DNA of 64,000 nt from Rhodococcus sp. KRD162 (GTDB taxonomy: Bacteria; Actinomycetota; Actinomycetes; Mycobacteriales; Mycobacteriaceae). Shown here one piece after another: positions 26,466 to 34,888 of this stretch (position 1 is its first letter; each line of letters begins with the position of its first letter). The position numbers were made by a program, and so were the translations under genes. The notes beneath the pieces are model-generated. The model made no database searches and had not been told where the DNA came from. It worked only from the letters and a program-made list of their open reading frames with translations. The stretch is from the NCBI RefSeq assembly GCF_017168335.1, contig NZ_JABFAU010000004.1, positions 144,210-208,209 of the forward strand, in the 5' to 3' direction.

Positions 26466-27323
26466 TCAGCTCTCGGCGAGCCGCTTCTTCTCGAGTTCGA
26501 TGTCGAAATCTGCTGCAGGCCAATCGAGATCGAGCTTCTCCAAGGCATCGATCAAAATCTCCGTGACCGCGAGGCGGCTGTACCACTTGCGGTCGGCCGG
26601 TACGACGTACCACGGCGCATGATCGCGGTCCGTGCGATCGAGAACTCGCTGATACGCCTCGCGGTACTGCGGGAGGAAGCCGCGCTCGGTGACGTCACCC
26701 GGGTTGTACTTCCAATGCTTGTCCGGCCGATCCAGCCGCTCCTGTAGCCGCTCTTTCTGCTCGTCCGGCGAGACGAACAACGCGATCTTGACGATGACGG
26801 TCCCCTCCTCGGTCAGCTCCTTCTCGAAAGCATTGATCTCGTCGAATCGCTTCTCCCACACCTGCCGTGGCACCAGATCATGCACCGCGACAACGAGAAC
26901 GTCCTCGTAGTGGGAGCGGTCGAACACCCCGATCCGACCGGCCCGAGGTAGCGCGTTGCGGATGCGCCACAGGTAATGGTGCTGCTTTTCCAGCTGCGTC
27001 GGAACGCCGAACGACGCCAGGTCGACGCCCTGTGGATCGACCATCCCGATGACATGCTTGACCATGCCGCCCTTGCCCGCGGTATCCATGCCCTGCAGCA
27101 CCAGCAAGACCGAACGGTCGCCGCCGGTGCGCCCGTGCGCGTAGAGCTTCTCCTGCAACTCGGCCAGGACTGCACCGCGCTGCTCGAGGATGTCGTTCCC
27201 GTGAGATTTGGACCCGTCGAAACCCGGAGTTGCGGTGAAGTCGATGTCTTCCACCCGGGGAGAGGCACTGGCGCGCAGCACATCGACGGGAGAGTGCGTC
27301 CACAGTTTCGACTTGTCGGCCAT
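26466..27323 (-). CDS. ppk2: Polyphosphate kinase 2 family nucleotide phosphotransferase
   Basis: 285 residues of the PPK2 fold, which uses polyphosphate to phosphorylate nucleoside mono- or diphosphates. Walker A is GMDTAGKGGMVKH, Walker B is FDRSHYEDVLV, and the lid region RLQERLDRPDKHWKY is present. Start ATG 27323 (MADKSKLW); the longer open frame upstream overlaps the divergent PPOX gene and is not used. Single-domain length fits class I or III PPK2; which nucleotide is used cannot be told. Confidence 0.92.
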   Translation of the reverse strand: MADKSKLWTHSPVDVLRASASPRVEDIDFTATPGFDGSKSHGNDILEQRGAVLAELQEKLYAHGRTGGDRSVLLVLQGMDTAGKGGMVKHVIGMVDPQGVDLASFGVPTQLEKQHHYLWRIRNALPRAGRIGVFDRSHYEDVLVVAVHDLVPRQVWEKRFDEINAFEKELTEEGTVIVKIALFVSPDEQKERLQERLDRPDKHWKYNPGDVTERGFLPQYREAYQRVLDRTDRDHAPWYVVPADRKWYSRLAVTEILIDALEKLDLDWPAADFDIELEKKRLAES

Positions 27324-27347
27324 GACTGAGGAGACTACTTCTCTACG

Positions 27348-27818
27348 ATGGAATGCATGGCACCTACGATCGCAAAAGCCGAATCCGTTTCGCGCGAACA
27401 GCTGCTCGAGTTCGTCTCGCCTCGGCACCGCCACACCCTGATCACCCGCAAGCGCGACGATGGTCTGCAGGTCTCCCCGGTCTCTGCCGGTGTGGACTCG
27501 CAGGGCCGTATCGTCATCGCCACGTACCCCGAGCGCGCGAAGGTGCACAACATTCGCCGCAACGCCGCCGTGACCGTGTTGGTGCACAGTGACGACTGGG
27601 ACGGTGACTACGTGCAGGTCGACGGGACTGCAGAGATCATCGATCTGCCCGACGCCGTCGAGCCTCTGGTGGAGTACTTCCGCAGTATCGCCGGCGAGCA
27701 CTCGGACTGGGACGAATACCGCGCGGCGATGGTGAAGCAGGGAAAGTCGTTGATACGCATCGTGATCGACGCCTGGGGCCCGATCGCCGCGGGTGGCTTC
27801 CCACCAGGGAGAGTGTGA
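27348..27818 (+). CDS. PPOX-class F420-dependent oxidoreductase
   Basis: 156 residues (148-156 depending on ATG 27357 or 27348) of the split-barrel pyridoxamine-oxidase-like family. Motifs typical of Mycobacterium F420-binding members are present: TLITRKRDDGLQVSPV, ERAKVHNIRRNAAVTVLV and YVQVDGTAEI. Diverges from ppk2 with only about 25 bases between starts, so promoters overlap. Probable F420-linked reductase; substrate unknown. Confidence 0.88.
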   Translation: MECMAPTIAKAESVSREQLLEFVSPRHRHTLITRKRDDGLQVSPVSAGVDSQGRIVIATYPERAKVHNIRRNAAVTVLVHSDDWDGDYVQVDGTAEIIDLPDAVEPLVEYFRSIAGEHSDWDEYRAAMVKQGKSLIRIVIDAWGPIAAGGFPPGRV

Positions 27819-27842
27819 CAAGCCCGCCGGGGAGAGTGTGAT

Positions 27843-28823
27843 CTAGCGCTTCAGCGGCGCCGCGAACAGTGGCACGGCGTTCTCCAACGCGTAGCGGGTT
27901 CCCGCAACCGAGGCTGCCGAGAATGCGTTGGAGAGGTTCTGATCCCCGAGTACCACCAGCCGACCGTCGCGGGCCGAGGCAAGTCCCTGAATCGATGGAT
28001 TCTCGGTGATCACCTCGGGTCCGGTGCCGATGGGGAACATGACGGTCAGGTCCGCGTCGAGCGCTGCGATGTTCTCCTCGGACAATTCGATGCTGAACTT
28101 GCCGGGTTCGGCGAGGTTCTGGACGGTCGGGGTGTTCGTCAGGCCGAGGGATTCGAGGAAGTCGACGCGGGTGTCGCCGCGGACATAGGCACCGACCTGT
28201 CCGCTGTAGAGGGTGCCGACGGCAACGGTCTTGTCTGCGAACTCTGGATTGGCGGCGACGGTGTCGTCGAACATGGCCTCGGTGTCGTCGACGAGTTTCT
28301 TGCCCTCGTCGACTTTGCCAAGAGCCTGCGCGACGATCTCGGTCTGGCCGTCCCAGGTGGTGCCGTAGGCGGTCTCGGTTCCCGGCGGTGCCCCGACGGT
28401 CGGCGCGATCGCGGACAGGTCCTCGTAGACGGACTCGTCGTTGGTACTGCGGGTCCACAGGATCAGGTCCGGTGCCAGTGCCGCGATCGATTCGATGTCG
28501 ACGTCGTAGGTGCCGAGGATCGTGGGATCGGTGTCGTAGGACTGCTCGACCCAGGGGCCGAGGCCGTCTCCGCCGACGCCGAGCCAATCGCTGGCACCGA
28601 CGGGTTGCACGCCGAGGGCCAGGGCTGTTTCGGCGTCGGACCAGCCGAGCGCCACCACGCGCTGTGGATTCTTCGGAACCTCGACCTCGCCGAAGATGTC
28701 GGTGACGACGACCCCGCCGGGCTCGGTCGAATCCGCGCTGGTGTCGCCGGAACTGCATGCGGTGAGGGTGAGAGCGAAGGCGAGAACTGCCGCAGGCAGA
28801 ACCGACGAACGGGAAAAGTGCAT
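27843..28823 (-). CDS. Iron-siderophore ABC transporter substrate-binding lipoprotein
   Basis: 326 residues of the FecB/FepB-type helical-backbone binding fold. Lipobox ends at Cys23 (LTLTAC). Conserved parts: RVVALGWSDAETALALGV, LAPDLILW, and the C-terminal TRYALENAVPLF. It should bind a ferric siderophore outside the membrane. No permease or ATPase adjoins it, so it is an orphan receptor. An IdeR-like 19-bp element overlaps its start codon, indicating iron repression. Confidence 0.9.
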   Translation of the reverse strand: MHFSRSSVLPAAVLAFALTLTACSSGDTSADSTEPGGVVVTDIFGEVEVPKNPQRVVALGWSDAETALALGVQPVGASDWLGVGGDGLGPWVEQSYDTDPTILGTYDVDIESIAALAPDLILWTRSTNDESVYEDLSAIAPTVGAPPGTETAYGTTWDGQTEIVAQALGKVDEGKKLVDDTEAMFDDTVAANPEFADKTVAVGTLYSGQVGAYVRGDTRVDFLESLGLTNTPTVQNLAEPGKFSIELSEENIAALDADLTVMFPIGTGPEVITENPSIQGLASARDGRLVVLGDQNLSNAFSAASVAGTRYALENAVPLFAAPLKR

Positions 28824-28840
28824 AGGGCACGCTAACCTAT
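28822..28840 (-). promoter_or_regulatory. IdeR/DtxR-like iron box
   Basis: On the minus strand ATAGGTTAGCGTGCCCTAT agrees with the IdeR consensus (TTAGGTTAGGCTAACCTAA) at 13 of 19 positions, with outer ATAGG/CCTAT symmetry. It abuts the ATG of the siderophore-binding gene and reaches the stop codon of the upstream gene. Confidence 0.55.
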
Positions 28841-29385
28841 CAAGCGCTGAAATTCTCCACGATCTTCGCGCAGAACGCCGGCAGATCGTCCGGGTTTCGG
28901 CTCGAGATCAGGTTGCCGTCCACCACGACTTCCTCGTCGACGACGGTTCCACCCGCGTTGCGGATGTCGGTGCGGATGCTCGGGTAGGAGGTCAACGTGC
29001 GGCCTCTGAGGACGTCGGCCTCGACGAGTGTCCACGCTCCGTGGCAGATCACGCCGATGGGCTTGTGGGTCTGCATGAAGGCACGGACGAACTCGACTGC
29101 ATCCGCGTCGACGCGAAGTTGATCGGGGTTGGTGGTTCCGCCGGGCAGAATCAGCGCGTCGAAGTCGTCCGTGGAGACCTCGGCGATGACGCGGTCCACC
29201 GTGAAGGTGTCGGCGGCATTGACATCACTTTCCATGGCTTGGATATCGCCGTGCACAAGTGAGACCAATGTGGCTGTGGCTCCTGCTTTCTCGACGGCTT
29301 CGCGCGGCTGAACCAGCTCGACTTGTTCGACGCCGTCGGTGGCGAGTATGGCAACGCGGCGTCCGGTCAAGGTATCGGTAGTCAT
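28840..29385 (-). CDS. DJ-1/PfpI family (type 1 glutamine amidotransferase-like) protein
   Basis: 181 residues of the DJ-1/PfpI fold: RVAILATDGVEQVEL, the DALILPGG strand and the nucleophile elbow VICHGAWTLVEAD with reactive Cys. These proteins act as deglycases, chaperones or proteases (family knowledge); the exact role is open. It lies directly upstream of the siderophore-binding gene on the same strand, but that gene has its own iron-box promoter. Confidence 0.9.
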   Translation of the reverse strand: MTTDTLTGRRVAILATDGVEQVELVQPREAVEKAGATATLVSLVHGDIQAMESDVNAADTFTVDRVIAEVSTDDFDALILPGGTTNPDQLRVDADAVEFVRAFMQTHKPIGVICHGAWTLVEADVLRGRTLTSYPSIRTDIRNAGGTVVDEEVVVDGNLISSRNPDDLPAFCAKIVENFSA

Positions 29386-29447
29386 GCCCGTTCGGATGTC
29401 CGACCGGGACGAATCTCAAACGGACGAGCGATGGTACGAATGGAGAC

Positions 29448-29621
29448 ATGAGCGAGAAACCCATCGAAACCCCGACCGAGGATCGAGCCTTGCAGAACAC
29501 GCCGATCATGGACGAGCCCGAGGAGCCGACTGCGGTTGATCTGCCCATCGAGGCCGATGTCCGCGATGCGCTCGATCAGCGAGCCGAAGTGCCCCTGGAC
29601 GAGGACCGCGACGAGCGTTAG
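29448..29621 (+). CDS. Small acidic hypothetical protein
   Basis: 57 codons (MSEKPIETPTEDRALQN...) with a very acidic, disorder-like composition rich in Glu, Asp and Pro and no hydrophobic segment. ATG 29448 with a GGAG (29442-29445) close upstream. Its TAG overlaps the stop of the convergent TetR gene by 4 bases. Codon usage is that of the host. Function unknown. Confidence 0.65.
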   Translation: MSEKPIETPTEDRALQNTPIMDEPEEPTAVDLPIEADVRDALDQRAEVPLDEDRDER

Positions 29622-30376
29622 GGCGCGGTCGGCTTGTCGTCGACGACCAACGGGTGCGGCTGCGATTTGAATTTCGCGGGCGAACCGTCGGCCATCGCGA
29701 CACCGTGAATGCCACCCCACATCATCATGCAGAGGTAATCGATCAGGTCGTCCGCGGACATGGATTTGTTCGAAATCCACCAGTGCGTCGCCAGCTGGAC
29801 CGCGCCGACGATGGCGAAAGCCCACGGCACCGAACCGCCGGAATCCATTTCACGCTGCCGTAGCCGCTCTCCCAGGACGGTGGAGAGCAACTCGGCGATC
29901 ATCCGCTCGGACTCGGCGACGACGTCTCGGTTGTTGCCCGCGTTGTTCGCCATGACGTAGAGGTAGACCTCGGGATCGGTGGCGACGGTCTCGACGTACG
30001 CGGTCACGACGACACGAGTGAGCTCGTACTCGTCGAGTTCGTTCGAGATCGCGGCGTAGATCCTGGGGGCGAGCGTCGTCTCGACGTACCGCGACATGGT
30101 TGCATTCGTCAGATCGTTCTTGTCGGTGAAGTACCGGTAGAGCACCGTCTTGGATATACCGATCTCCGACGCGATCTCGTCCATGCCGATCTCGCGGCCA
30201 CGGGTGCGGATCGCGGCCAGCGTGCCGTCCACCAGTTCTTCGCGTCGAGCGATCTTGTGCTCGCGCCACCGCCGTTTGCGGCCGTCCGGCTTCTCGGCCT
30301 TGGATTGACCCGCGTCGGGTCGTTCTCGCGTCTCCCCGGCCTCGTCCGACTGCGCTACCGTCGTATTTCTCACCAC
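29618..30376 (-). CDS. TetR-family regulator
   Basis: 252 residues with a charged, disordered N-terminus (about 35 residues, lysine and arginine rich), then HTH MDEIASEIGISKTVLYRYFTDKNDL, and a long helical C-domain (YLYVMANNAGNN, WAFAIVGAVQLATHWWISN). By position, after aceA/fadB2 and before a DUF445 gene, it may correspond to the MadR regulator gene Rv0472c of M. tuberculosis, which controls mycolate desaturases; this is a synteny inference only. Diverges from the truncated DUF445 gene. Confidence 0.88.
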   Translation of the reverse strand: MVRNTTVAQSDEAGETRERPDAGQSKAEKPDGRKRRWREHKIARREELVDGTLAAIRTRGREIGMDEIASEIGISKTVLYRYFTDKNDLTNATMSRYVETTLAPRIYAAISNELDEYELTRVVVTAYVETVATDPEVYLYVMANNAGNNRDVVAESERMIAELLSTVLGERLRQREMDSGGSVPWAFAIVGAVQLATHWWISNKSMSADDLIDYLCMMMWGGIHGVAMADGSPAKFKSQPHPLVVDDKPTAP

Positions 30377-30449
30377 AACTCCACCCTATGCGCCTGCTCC
30401 GACACCATTGCAGCCTGCGTCCGGTTGATCGGTCACATTTCTGGGCACA

Positions 30450-30614
30450 ATGGCGGTTGTGCAGCTGATGAACTTCGACGACGAGACCAAGCGCCGCGAC
30501 CTCCGCAAGATGAAGACAGTCGCGACGGGCTTTCTCGTCTTCGCATCGGTGGTCTATCTGTTCTGCCGGTGGCAGGAGTCGAAGTGCCCCAACCCGGCCC
30601 ATCGATCCGCGTAA
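30450..30614 (+). pseudogene. DUF445 membrane protein, truncated after 44 codons
   Basis: The start (DDETKRRDLRKMKTVATGFLVFASVVYLFCRWQES) is the N-terminus of DUF445 proteins, normally above 400 residues. Homology ends at codon 44 (about base 30581); ten unrelated codons and a TAA follow inside IS3 sequence read backwards. The junction therefore marks the left edge of the inserted/rearranged segment. The fragment keeps one membrane helix and is unlikely to function. Confidence 0.85.
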
Positions 30615-31260
30615 TCCATTGTGGGACAGGGCGTACACGAAGTTCTTGGATCGGAACTGGGTGAGCCGCGATCCGAGTGAACGATCGTCCCCGCCGAGCC
30701 TCTCTGCGCCACAGCATTATCCAACGCGGACACCGCCAACGAGGCCTTCATTCAGGAGTTGATCGAGTAGCCGACGATCCGGTTCGACCACACGTCCTCG
30801 AACGCGCAGAGATACAGTTTGCCCTCGTCGGTGCGATGTCAGGTGACGAAAGGTCAGCCACAGCTGGTCCGCGGCGTGTGCGGTGAACTGACGATCCACA
30901 AGGTCATCGTGGACCGGCGGGCCGGCCTTCCTGTTCAGGCCGCGATTCTTCGAGAACACCGACCAGATGCTCTCTTGTGATCACAACCGCGCGACCTGGT
31001 TCTCGCTAGCGGTCATGCCGCGGTCGGGTAGCTCGTCTGCGATGAAGTGGTAGCCGCATGCGGGGTCGTCGGCGTGGATCTCACGAGCAATGTTGATCAG
31101 ATGTGCATCATTCCAATCTCGTTGCGTGACTCGCTGTTTCTTTCATTTATAGAACGATTGTGTGGAGAAACCGAGAACCCGGTGGGTCACTGTGACGGGG
31201 ACTCCGTCGCCAGCAAGGTCGAGGACCAGCGGTGGGGGCACCTCCCGCTTGCAGGGAAGA
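30582..31260 (-). pseudogene. IS3 transposase orfB (integrase) remnant
   Basis: Reading the minus strand in shifting frames recovers IS3 orfB pieces: REVPPPLVLDLAGDGVPVTV, QRDWNDAHLINIAREIHADD, YHFIADELPDRGMTASENQV, VFSKNRGLNRKAGPPVHDDL, SALDNAVAQRGSAGTIVHSDRGS and HNGLRGSMGRVGA. The catalytic HSDRG is recognisable. At least two in-frame TGA codons and several frameshifts interrupt it, and the C-terminal part with the final catalytic Glu is gone. Confidence 0.82.
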
Positions 31261-31551
31261 TCATTTTGGGAGTATGTCTCGACTCAGATAGGCCGCAGCT
31301 CGCCGCAGAACGTCGTTCTCCTGCTTGAGCAGCCGGTTGAGCTTCTTCAACTCCCGCAGCTCAGCGGACTCGTCACCAGGGTTCTGCCGGGTCACGGGCA
31401 ACGCCGTCTTCACGATCGGCAAACTTGAGCCAGCGATGCAAACATCCTTCGGAGATTCCGAAATCCTTTGCGATTTGACGCAGGGGGCCTCGCCTTTGCG
31501 TAGGACGGCGATCACGTCGCGGCGGAACTCCTCGGGAAATGCTGTCGGCAT
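31261..31551 (-). pseudogene. IS3 transposase orfA remnant (frameshifted)
   Basis: The ends match IS3 orfA (MPTAFPEEFRRDVIAV... and AELRELKKLNRLLKQENDVLRRAAAYL, the leucine-zipper part). The middle is in another frame: IAKDFGISEGCLHRWLKFAD, the helix-turn-helix, is only readable after a shift near the G-run at 31483-31487, and a second shift near 31370-31395 restores the first frame. The uninterrupted 96-codon frame is therefore not the ancestral protein. Confidence 0.8.
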
Positions 31552-31699
31552 GGTGAACACACTTCCACCGTGAGGAGCGATCCTCACAGAACAGACGTCA
31601 ACCAAAGTCCGGGCAGTCCCCAGCACGCGATCCGGAACGTCGGGGGATCGGTGGAGTCAGGGCGAGGCCAAGAGAGCCTTGCCCTACGAAAGGCTCCGC

Positions 31700-33154
31700 A
31701 TGTCTCTGTTCGCCCCGATTTGCACCGACCCCGCCTCCGGTGCCGCAGGAGCTATGGCTGTTTACTCGACCGCTGTTGCCCGTATCCCTGCCTATCAAGA
31801 GTTCCTGCGTGAGCAGGGATTCGATCCCGAGACCGTTCGCGCCCTGGAAGACTTCGCGCGAATACCGGTGATGACCAAGAAGAACTACATAGGTGCGTAC
31901 GCGCTCAATCTACGAATGATAAACGGCGACATCAACGGCGCTCAGATTATTTCGTCGAGTTCGGGGTCGTCGGGTGAGCCGACCTTCTACGCACGAGGGC
32001 CGCTCTCGATCGCGGAGAGCGTGGAGTTGCACCGACGAATACTGGCAGGATTCAACCTCGGCGGGGGCAATACGCTCATCGTCGTTGCGCTCGCAATGGG
32101 TAACTGGATCGGCGGCACGTATACAACGGAAGCCGCCGAGAAGCTCAGTGAGCTGGGGCATCGCGTTGTGGTGGTGGCACCGGGTGTAGACAAGCAGTCG
32201 GTTTTGGCGACGGTCAAAACCCTTGGGCCGATGTTCCACAATGTCGTGCTCGTCGGATACCCGCCGTTCCTCGTAGACGTCGTCGATGAGGCTGACGATG
32301 AGATCCTGGCGCAGAACATCAAGCTGATCTTGGCAGGGGAAGCGATCGGTGAGGACCGGCGTGACAGCCTGCTGAGCGCGCTGGGTAAGCCGGGGTGCGT
32401 CGAAGACATTTGCGTTGTCTACGGGACTGCGGATGCAGGGATGATTGGGCACGAGACGCCGTCGTCGATCGCGATCAAGCGATTGGCGCTTTCGCACCCC
32501 GCACTTGACGAGGCGCTATTTGGCGGTGATGCCGAGACATCGACGTTCGTCGAATACGACCCCAACATCCGTTTCATCGAGACTGAGGAGGATGGGCACC
32601 TGCTGTTCACCGTCGAGTCGAGCAACCTTCTGCGTTACCGAATCAACGATGTGGGAGCTGTCTGGGACGGCGACGAAGTCCGCCGAATCATGGCCGAAAA
32701 CGGTTACCAACTCGAGGTGGCGACGTCGACCGCCGGTGCCGGGTTCGTTGTTCTGAAGCGGCGTTCCGACGTCGCCGTGTCGTTTTATGCGATCAACATC
32801 TATCCGGAACCGATTCGTGCATCGCTGGCAGATCCGCTACTGAGGGGCGTGCTAACGGGGAGGTTCAAGATCGGACGCGTGCCGGGCGCAGGCATGGGTT
32901 CGGACACCCTCGGGCTCGACGTCGAGATGCGCGAAAGGATCGATCCGTCGACAGGTCTGGACGAGGACTTTGCTCAGACGGTGAAAGAAATCGTGAGCGA
33001 CGGGCTCATCCGGTCCAACAGTGAGTACCGCGAGTTGCTGCGCCAGGAGGGGGAACGTGTCGAGCCACGAATAACGCTGCACAGCTTCGGTTCTCTGCCT
33101 TCTCGTATAGGTATCAGACAGCCGACTATCAAGGACAATGAGGTGCAGAAGTGA
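31700..33154 (+). CDS. PaaK-like adenylate-forming ligase
   Basis: 484 residues from ATG 31700 (GAAAGG 6 bases upstream; a TTG at 31679 is in frame but less likely). It resembles phenylacetate-CoA ligases: phosphate-binding loop SSSSGSSGEPT near residue 90, YGTADAG adenine motif, RYRINDVG in place of the usual YRTGD, and a C-terminal mini-domain. It is longer than typical PaaK (about 430-440). It should adenylate a carboxylic acid and possibly transfer it to CoA or a carrier. GTGA overlap couples it to the ThiF-like gene. Codon use is less GC-biased than neighbours, suggesting acquisition. Confidence 0.85.
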   Translation: MSLFAPICTDPASGAAGAMAVYSTAVARIPAYQEFLREQGFDPETVRALEDFARIPVMTKKNYIGAYALNLRMINGDINGAQIISSSSGSSGEPTFYARGPLSIAESVELHRRILAGFNLGGGNTLIVVALAMGNWIGGTYTTEAAEKLSELGHRVVVVAPGVDKQSVLATVKTLGPMFHNVVLVGYPPFLVDVVDEADDEILAQNIKLILAGEAIGEDRRDSLLSALGKPGCVEDICVVYGTADAGMIGHETPSSIAIKRLALSHPALDEALFGGDAETSTFVEYDPNIRFIETEEDGHLLFTVESSNLLRYRINDVGAVWDGDEVRRIMAENGYQLEVATSTAGAGFVVLKRRSDVAVSFYAINIYPEPIRASLADPLLRGVLTGRFKIGRVPGAGMGSDTLGLDVEMRERIDPSTGLDEDFAQTVKEIVSDGLIRSNSEYRELLRQEGERVEPRITLHSFGSLPSRIGIRQPTIKDNEVQK

Positions 33155-34254
33155 TCGAAATACTGAACCCGCGCGACGATGCAGGACGGATCTCGACGTT
33201 AACCGCACCTGGGTCGGGCTACCGGTTCGTAGACGGCTGGGAGTCGGCGCGCGAGGAGTTGATGGCAATCGACTCCTTCGACCCGAACGTCCGGTGGGAT
33301 TGGGGAGACGCTGATGTGGTGGCTGATGCGAGCCGGTTTATCGTCTATCCCTGGCGCTCGACGATGGTTCGGCTGCCTGATCGTGAGCACTTTCACCGGT
33401 TGCGTACCGCGCGCAACCGGTTCCTGCTCGACGACAAGGAGCAAGACGACTGGAGCGGGGCACTGATCGGTGTCGCGGGTCTGAGCGTCGGGTCGTCGGT
33501 TGCTTCGGTGTGCTCGTTGACAGGTGCGCGACGGTTCCGGCTTGCGGATCCGGACACCTTGGGTCCGAGCAATCTCAATCGTCTGCTCGGATCGGTGTGT
33601 GACTTGGGAGAGTCGAAAGTGACTCTGGCGCAGCGTCGACTCCTCGAGACGGACCCGTACACAGATGTGACTCCGTTCGCGGACGGGTACACCGAGGGCA
33701 CGTCGGAGGCGTTCCTGGGTGGGCGTAGGACTGAGCGGCTCGCGGTTCTGATGGAGGAGATGGACAACCTTGCGATGAAAGTGGCGATTCGTCTGCGCGC
33801 CCGTGAGCGCGGAATTCCCGTGATCATGGCGACCGATAACGGGGACAACGTGATTCTCGACGTGGAGCGCTACGACCTCGAACCCGACTACGAGCTCTTC
33901 CACGGTCGGGCGGGGGAGCTGTCTGCGATGACAAACGAAGAGTTGAACGCGCCGACTCGACGACTCCAGATTGCAAACGCAATCGTCGGAAGTGGGGTAA
34001 CGCCGAGGACACGATTCTCGCTGACTCAGGTCGGTGTTCGGTTGCCTTCATGGCCTCAACTCGGTACCGCTGCGACTGTGGCGGGTTCTATCGCTGCCCT
34101 CGCCGCTCGTTTGTTGGTGTGCGGTGCTGACTTGCGCTCGGGGCGCTACCGCGTTGACCTCGACCGGACGTTGCTGGGGGAGTCGGCAGGCCTTGCAATG
34201 CGGTGGAATGAACTCGACGAGGACGAATTCATGGACGTCATTTCGCGAAGGTGA
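33151..34254 (+). CDS. ThiF/E1-like adenylyltransferase
   Basis: 367 residues. An N-terminal region of about 100 residues of unknown fold precedes an E1-type Rossmann domain: GVAGLSVGSS nucleotide loop, RLADPDTLGPSNLNRLLG with the conserved Asp and Asn-x-x-Arg, ESKVTLAQRRL Lys, and EEMDNLAMKVAIR (conserved Asp-Asn). No CxxC zinc pair is present, unlike MoeB/ThiF. E1-like enzymes adenylate a protein or peptide C-terminus (family knowledge). GTG start inside the ligase stop (GTGA). The two genes probably act on one substrate; which one is unknown. Confidence 0.84.
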   Translation: MIEILNPRDDAGRISTLTAPGSGYRFVDGWESAREELMAIDSFDPNVRWDWGDADVVADASRFIVYPWRSTMVRLPDREHFHRLRTARNRFLLDDKEQDDWSGALIGVAGLSVGSSVASVCSLTGARRFRLADPDTLGPSNLNRLLGSVCDLGESKVTLAQRRLLETDPYTDVTPFADGYTEGTSEAFLGGRRTERLAVLMEEMDNLAMKVAIRLRARERGIPVIMATDNGDNVILDVERYDLEPDYELFHGRAGELSAMTNEELNAPTRRLQIANAIVGSGVTPRTRFSLTQVGVRLPSWPQLGTAATVAGSIAALAARLLVCGADLRSGRYRVDLDRTLLGESAGLAMRWNELDEDEFMDVISRR

Positions 34255-34466
34255 ACCTCACGCCTGCCGGTCCGTATGGGCGATGACGATTCTCACCACC
34301 ATCGACAACGGCAACGACCTTTCCACGATTCCGTTCTCGCCACGGCGTCTGAGGTGATGAGGGTGTTCGACCCCAGTGTCGCGCGTGCGCTCGACAGAGG
34401 CACCGCACCGAGGAGTCTGGAACCACGTGACCACACTCCCCGTAAGCACGCCAACCACCTCCACAA

Positions 34467-34841
34467 ATGCCCGTTAGAGCCGGGGAAGGATCGCCGCGGC
34501 CGCGCGGTGGCTCGCCCTCTCGCTTGCCGTCCTGGCCGTCACGCTGGGTCTGACGGTGACGGCCCCCAGCCAGGCCGACGCTGACCGTGACCAACTGCGG
34601 CGGCGGGCGATGCACGGTGTACCTGTCGAAGTCCGAGACACGGGCACTGGGTCAGGGACGCATTCCGGCGCCGCCCGCCTCGCCCTGGTGGCAGGCCAAG
34701 GCCGGCTACTACGCCCTGGCGCAGGGGCACCGTTGGTTCGCTCAGCAGTACGCCAACCGCGGCCAGTGCTCCGCGTTCACCATCTCGATCAACCCAGCGG
34801 GCACCCAGGGGTACTACGGATACTCCTGCAACTGGAACTGA
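34467..34841 (+). pseudogene. Secreted Cys-containing small protein, double frameshift
   Basis: A signal-peptide-like stretch (AARWLALSLAVLAVTLGLTVTA) is in a different frame from both a possible start (ATG 34467, MPVRAGEG) and the mature part (NCGGGRCTVYLSKSETRAL to GYYGYSCNWN, stop at 34839-34841). Shifts near 34480 and 34575-34590 cancel each other, giving an ancestral 124-codon gene. The mature part, with a C-x4-C start and two further Cys, looks like a small disulfide-bonded exported protein. A 84-codon in-frame piece from GTG 34587 lacks any signal. Sequencing error is possible. Confidence 0.6.
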
Positions 34842-34853
34842 TCACCAACACCG

Positions 34854-34888
34854 AAGCCCCCGAGCGCCTCAGGCGCTCGGGGGCTTTC
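34854..34888 (+). terminator. Strong intrinsic terminator
   Basis: AAGCCCCCGAGCGCC (34854-34868) pairs perfectly with GGCGCTCGGGGGCTT (34872-34886) across a TCA loop, ending in TTT. It closes the island transcription unit and separates it from the next gene. Confidence 0.9.

Larger units (their letters stand above)
30582..31626 (-). mobile_element. Decayed IS3-family insertion element
   Basis: Contains remnants of both transposase genes on the minus strand (orfA 31261-31551, orfB 30582-31260). The orfB end distal to orfA is missing where it meets the DUF445 fragment, so the element has lost its left end and terminal repeat. On the right side a small palindrome GTGAGGA-gcga-TCCTCAC (31570-31587) lies beyond orfA, but I could not define a terminal repeat or target duplication; the right limit is approximate. 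Internal stops and frameshifts show it is inactive. Confidence 0.8.

Noticed and set aside
27810..27842. Two copies of GGGAGAGTGTGA at the end of the PPOX gene
   Set aside because: A 12-base tandem-like similarity only; too short and unstructured to call a repeat element.
31552..31699. Terminal inverted repeat and target duplication for the IS3 element
   Set aside because: Only a small palindrome (31570-31587) is visible; the opposite end is deleted, so no pair of terminal repeats can be shown.
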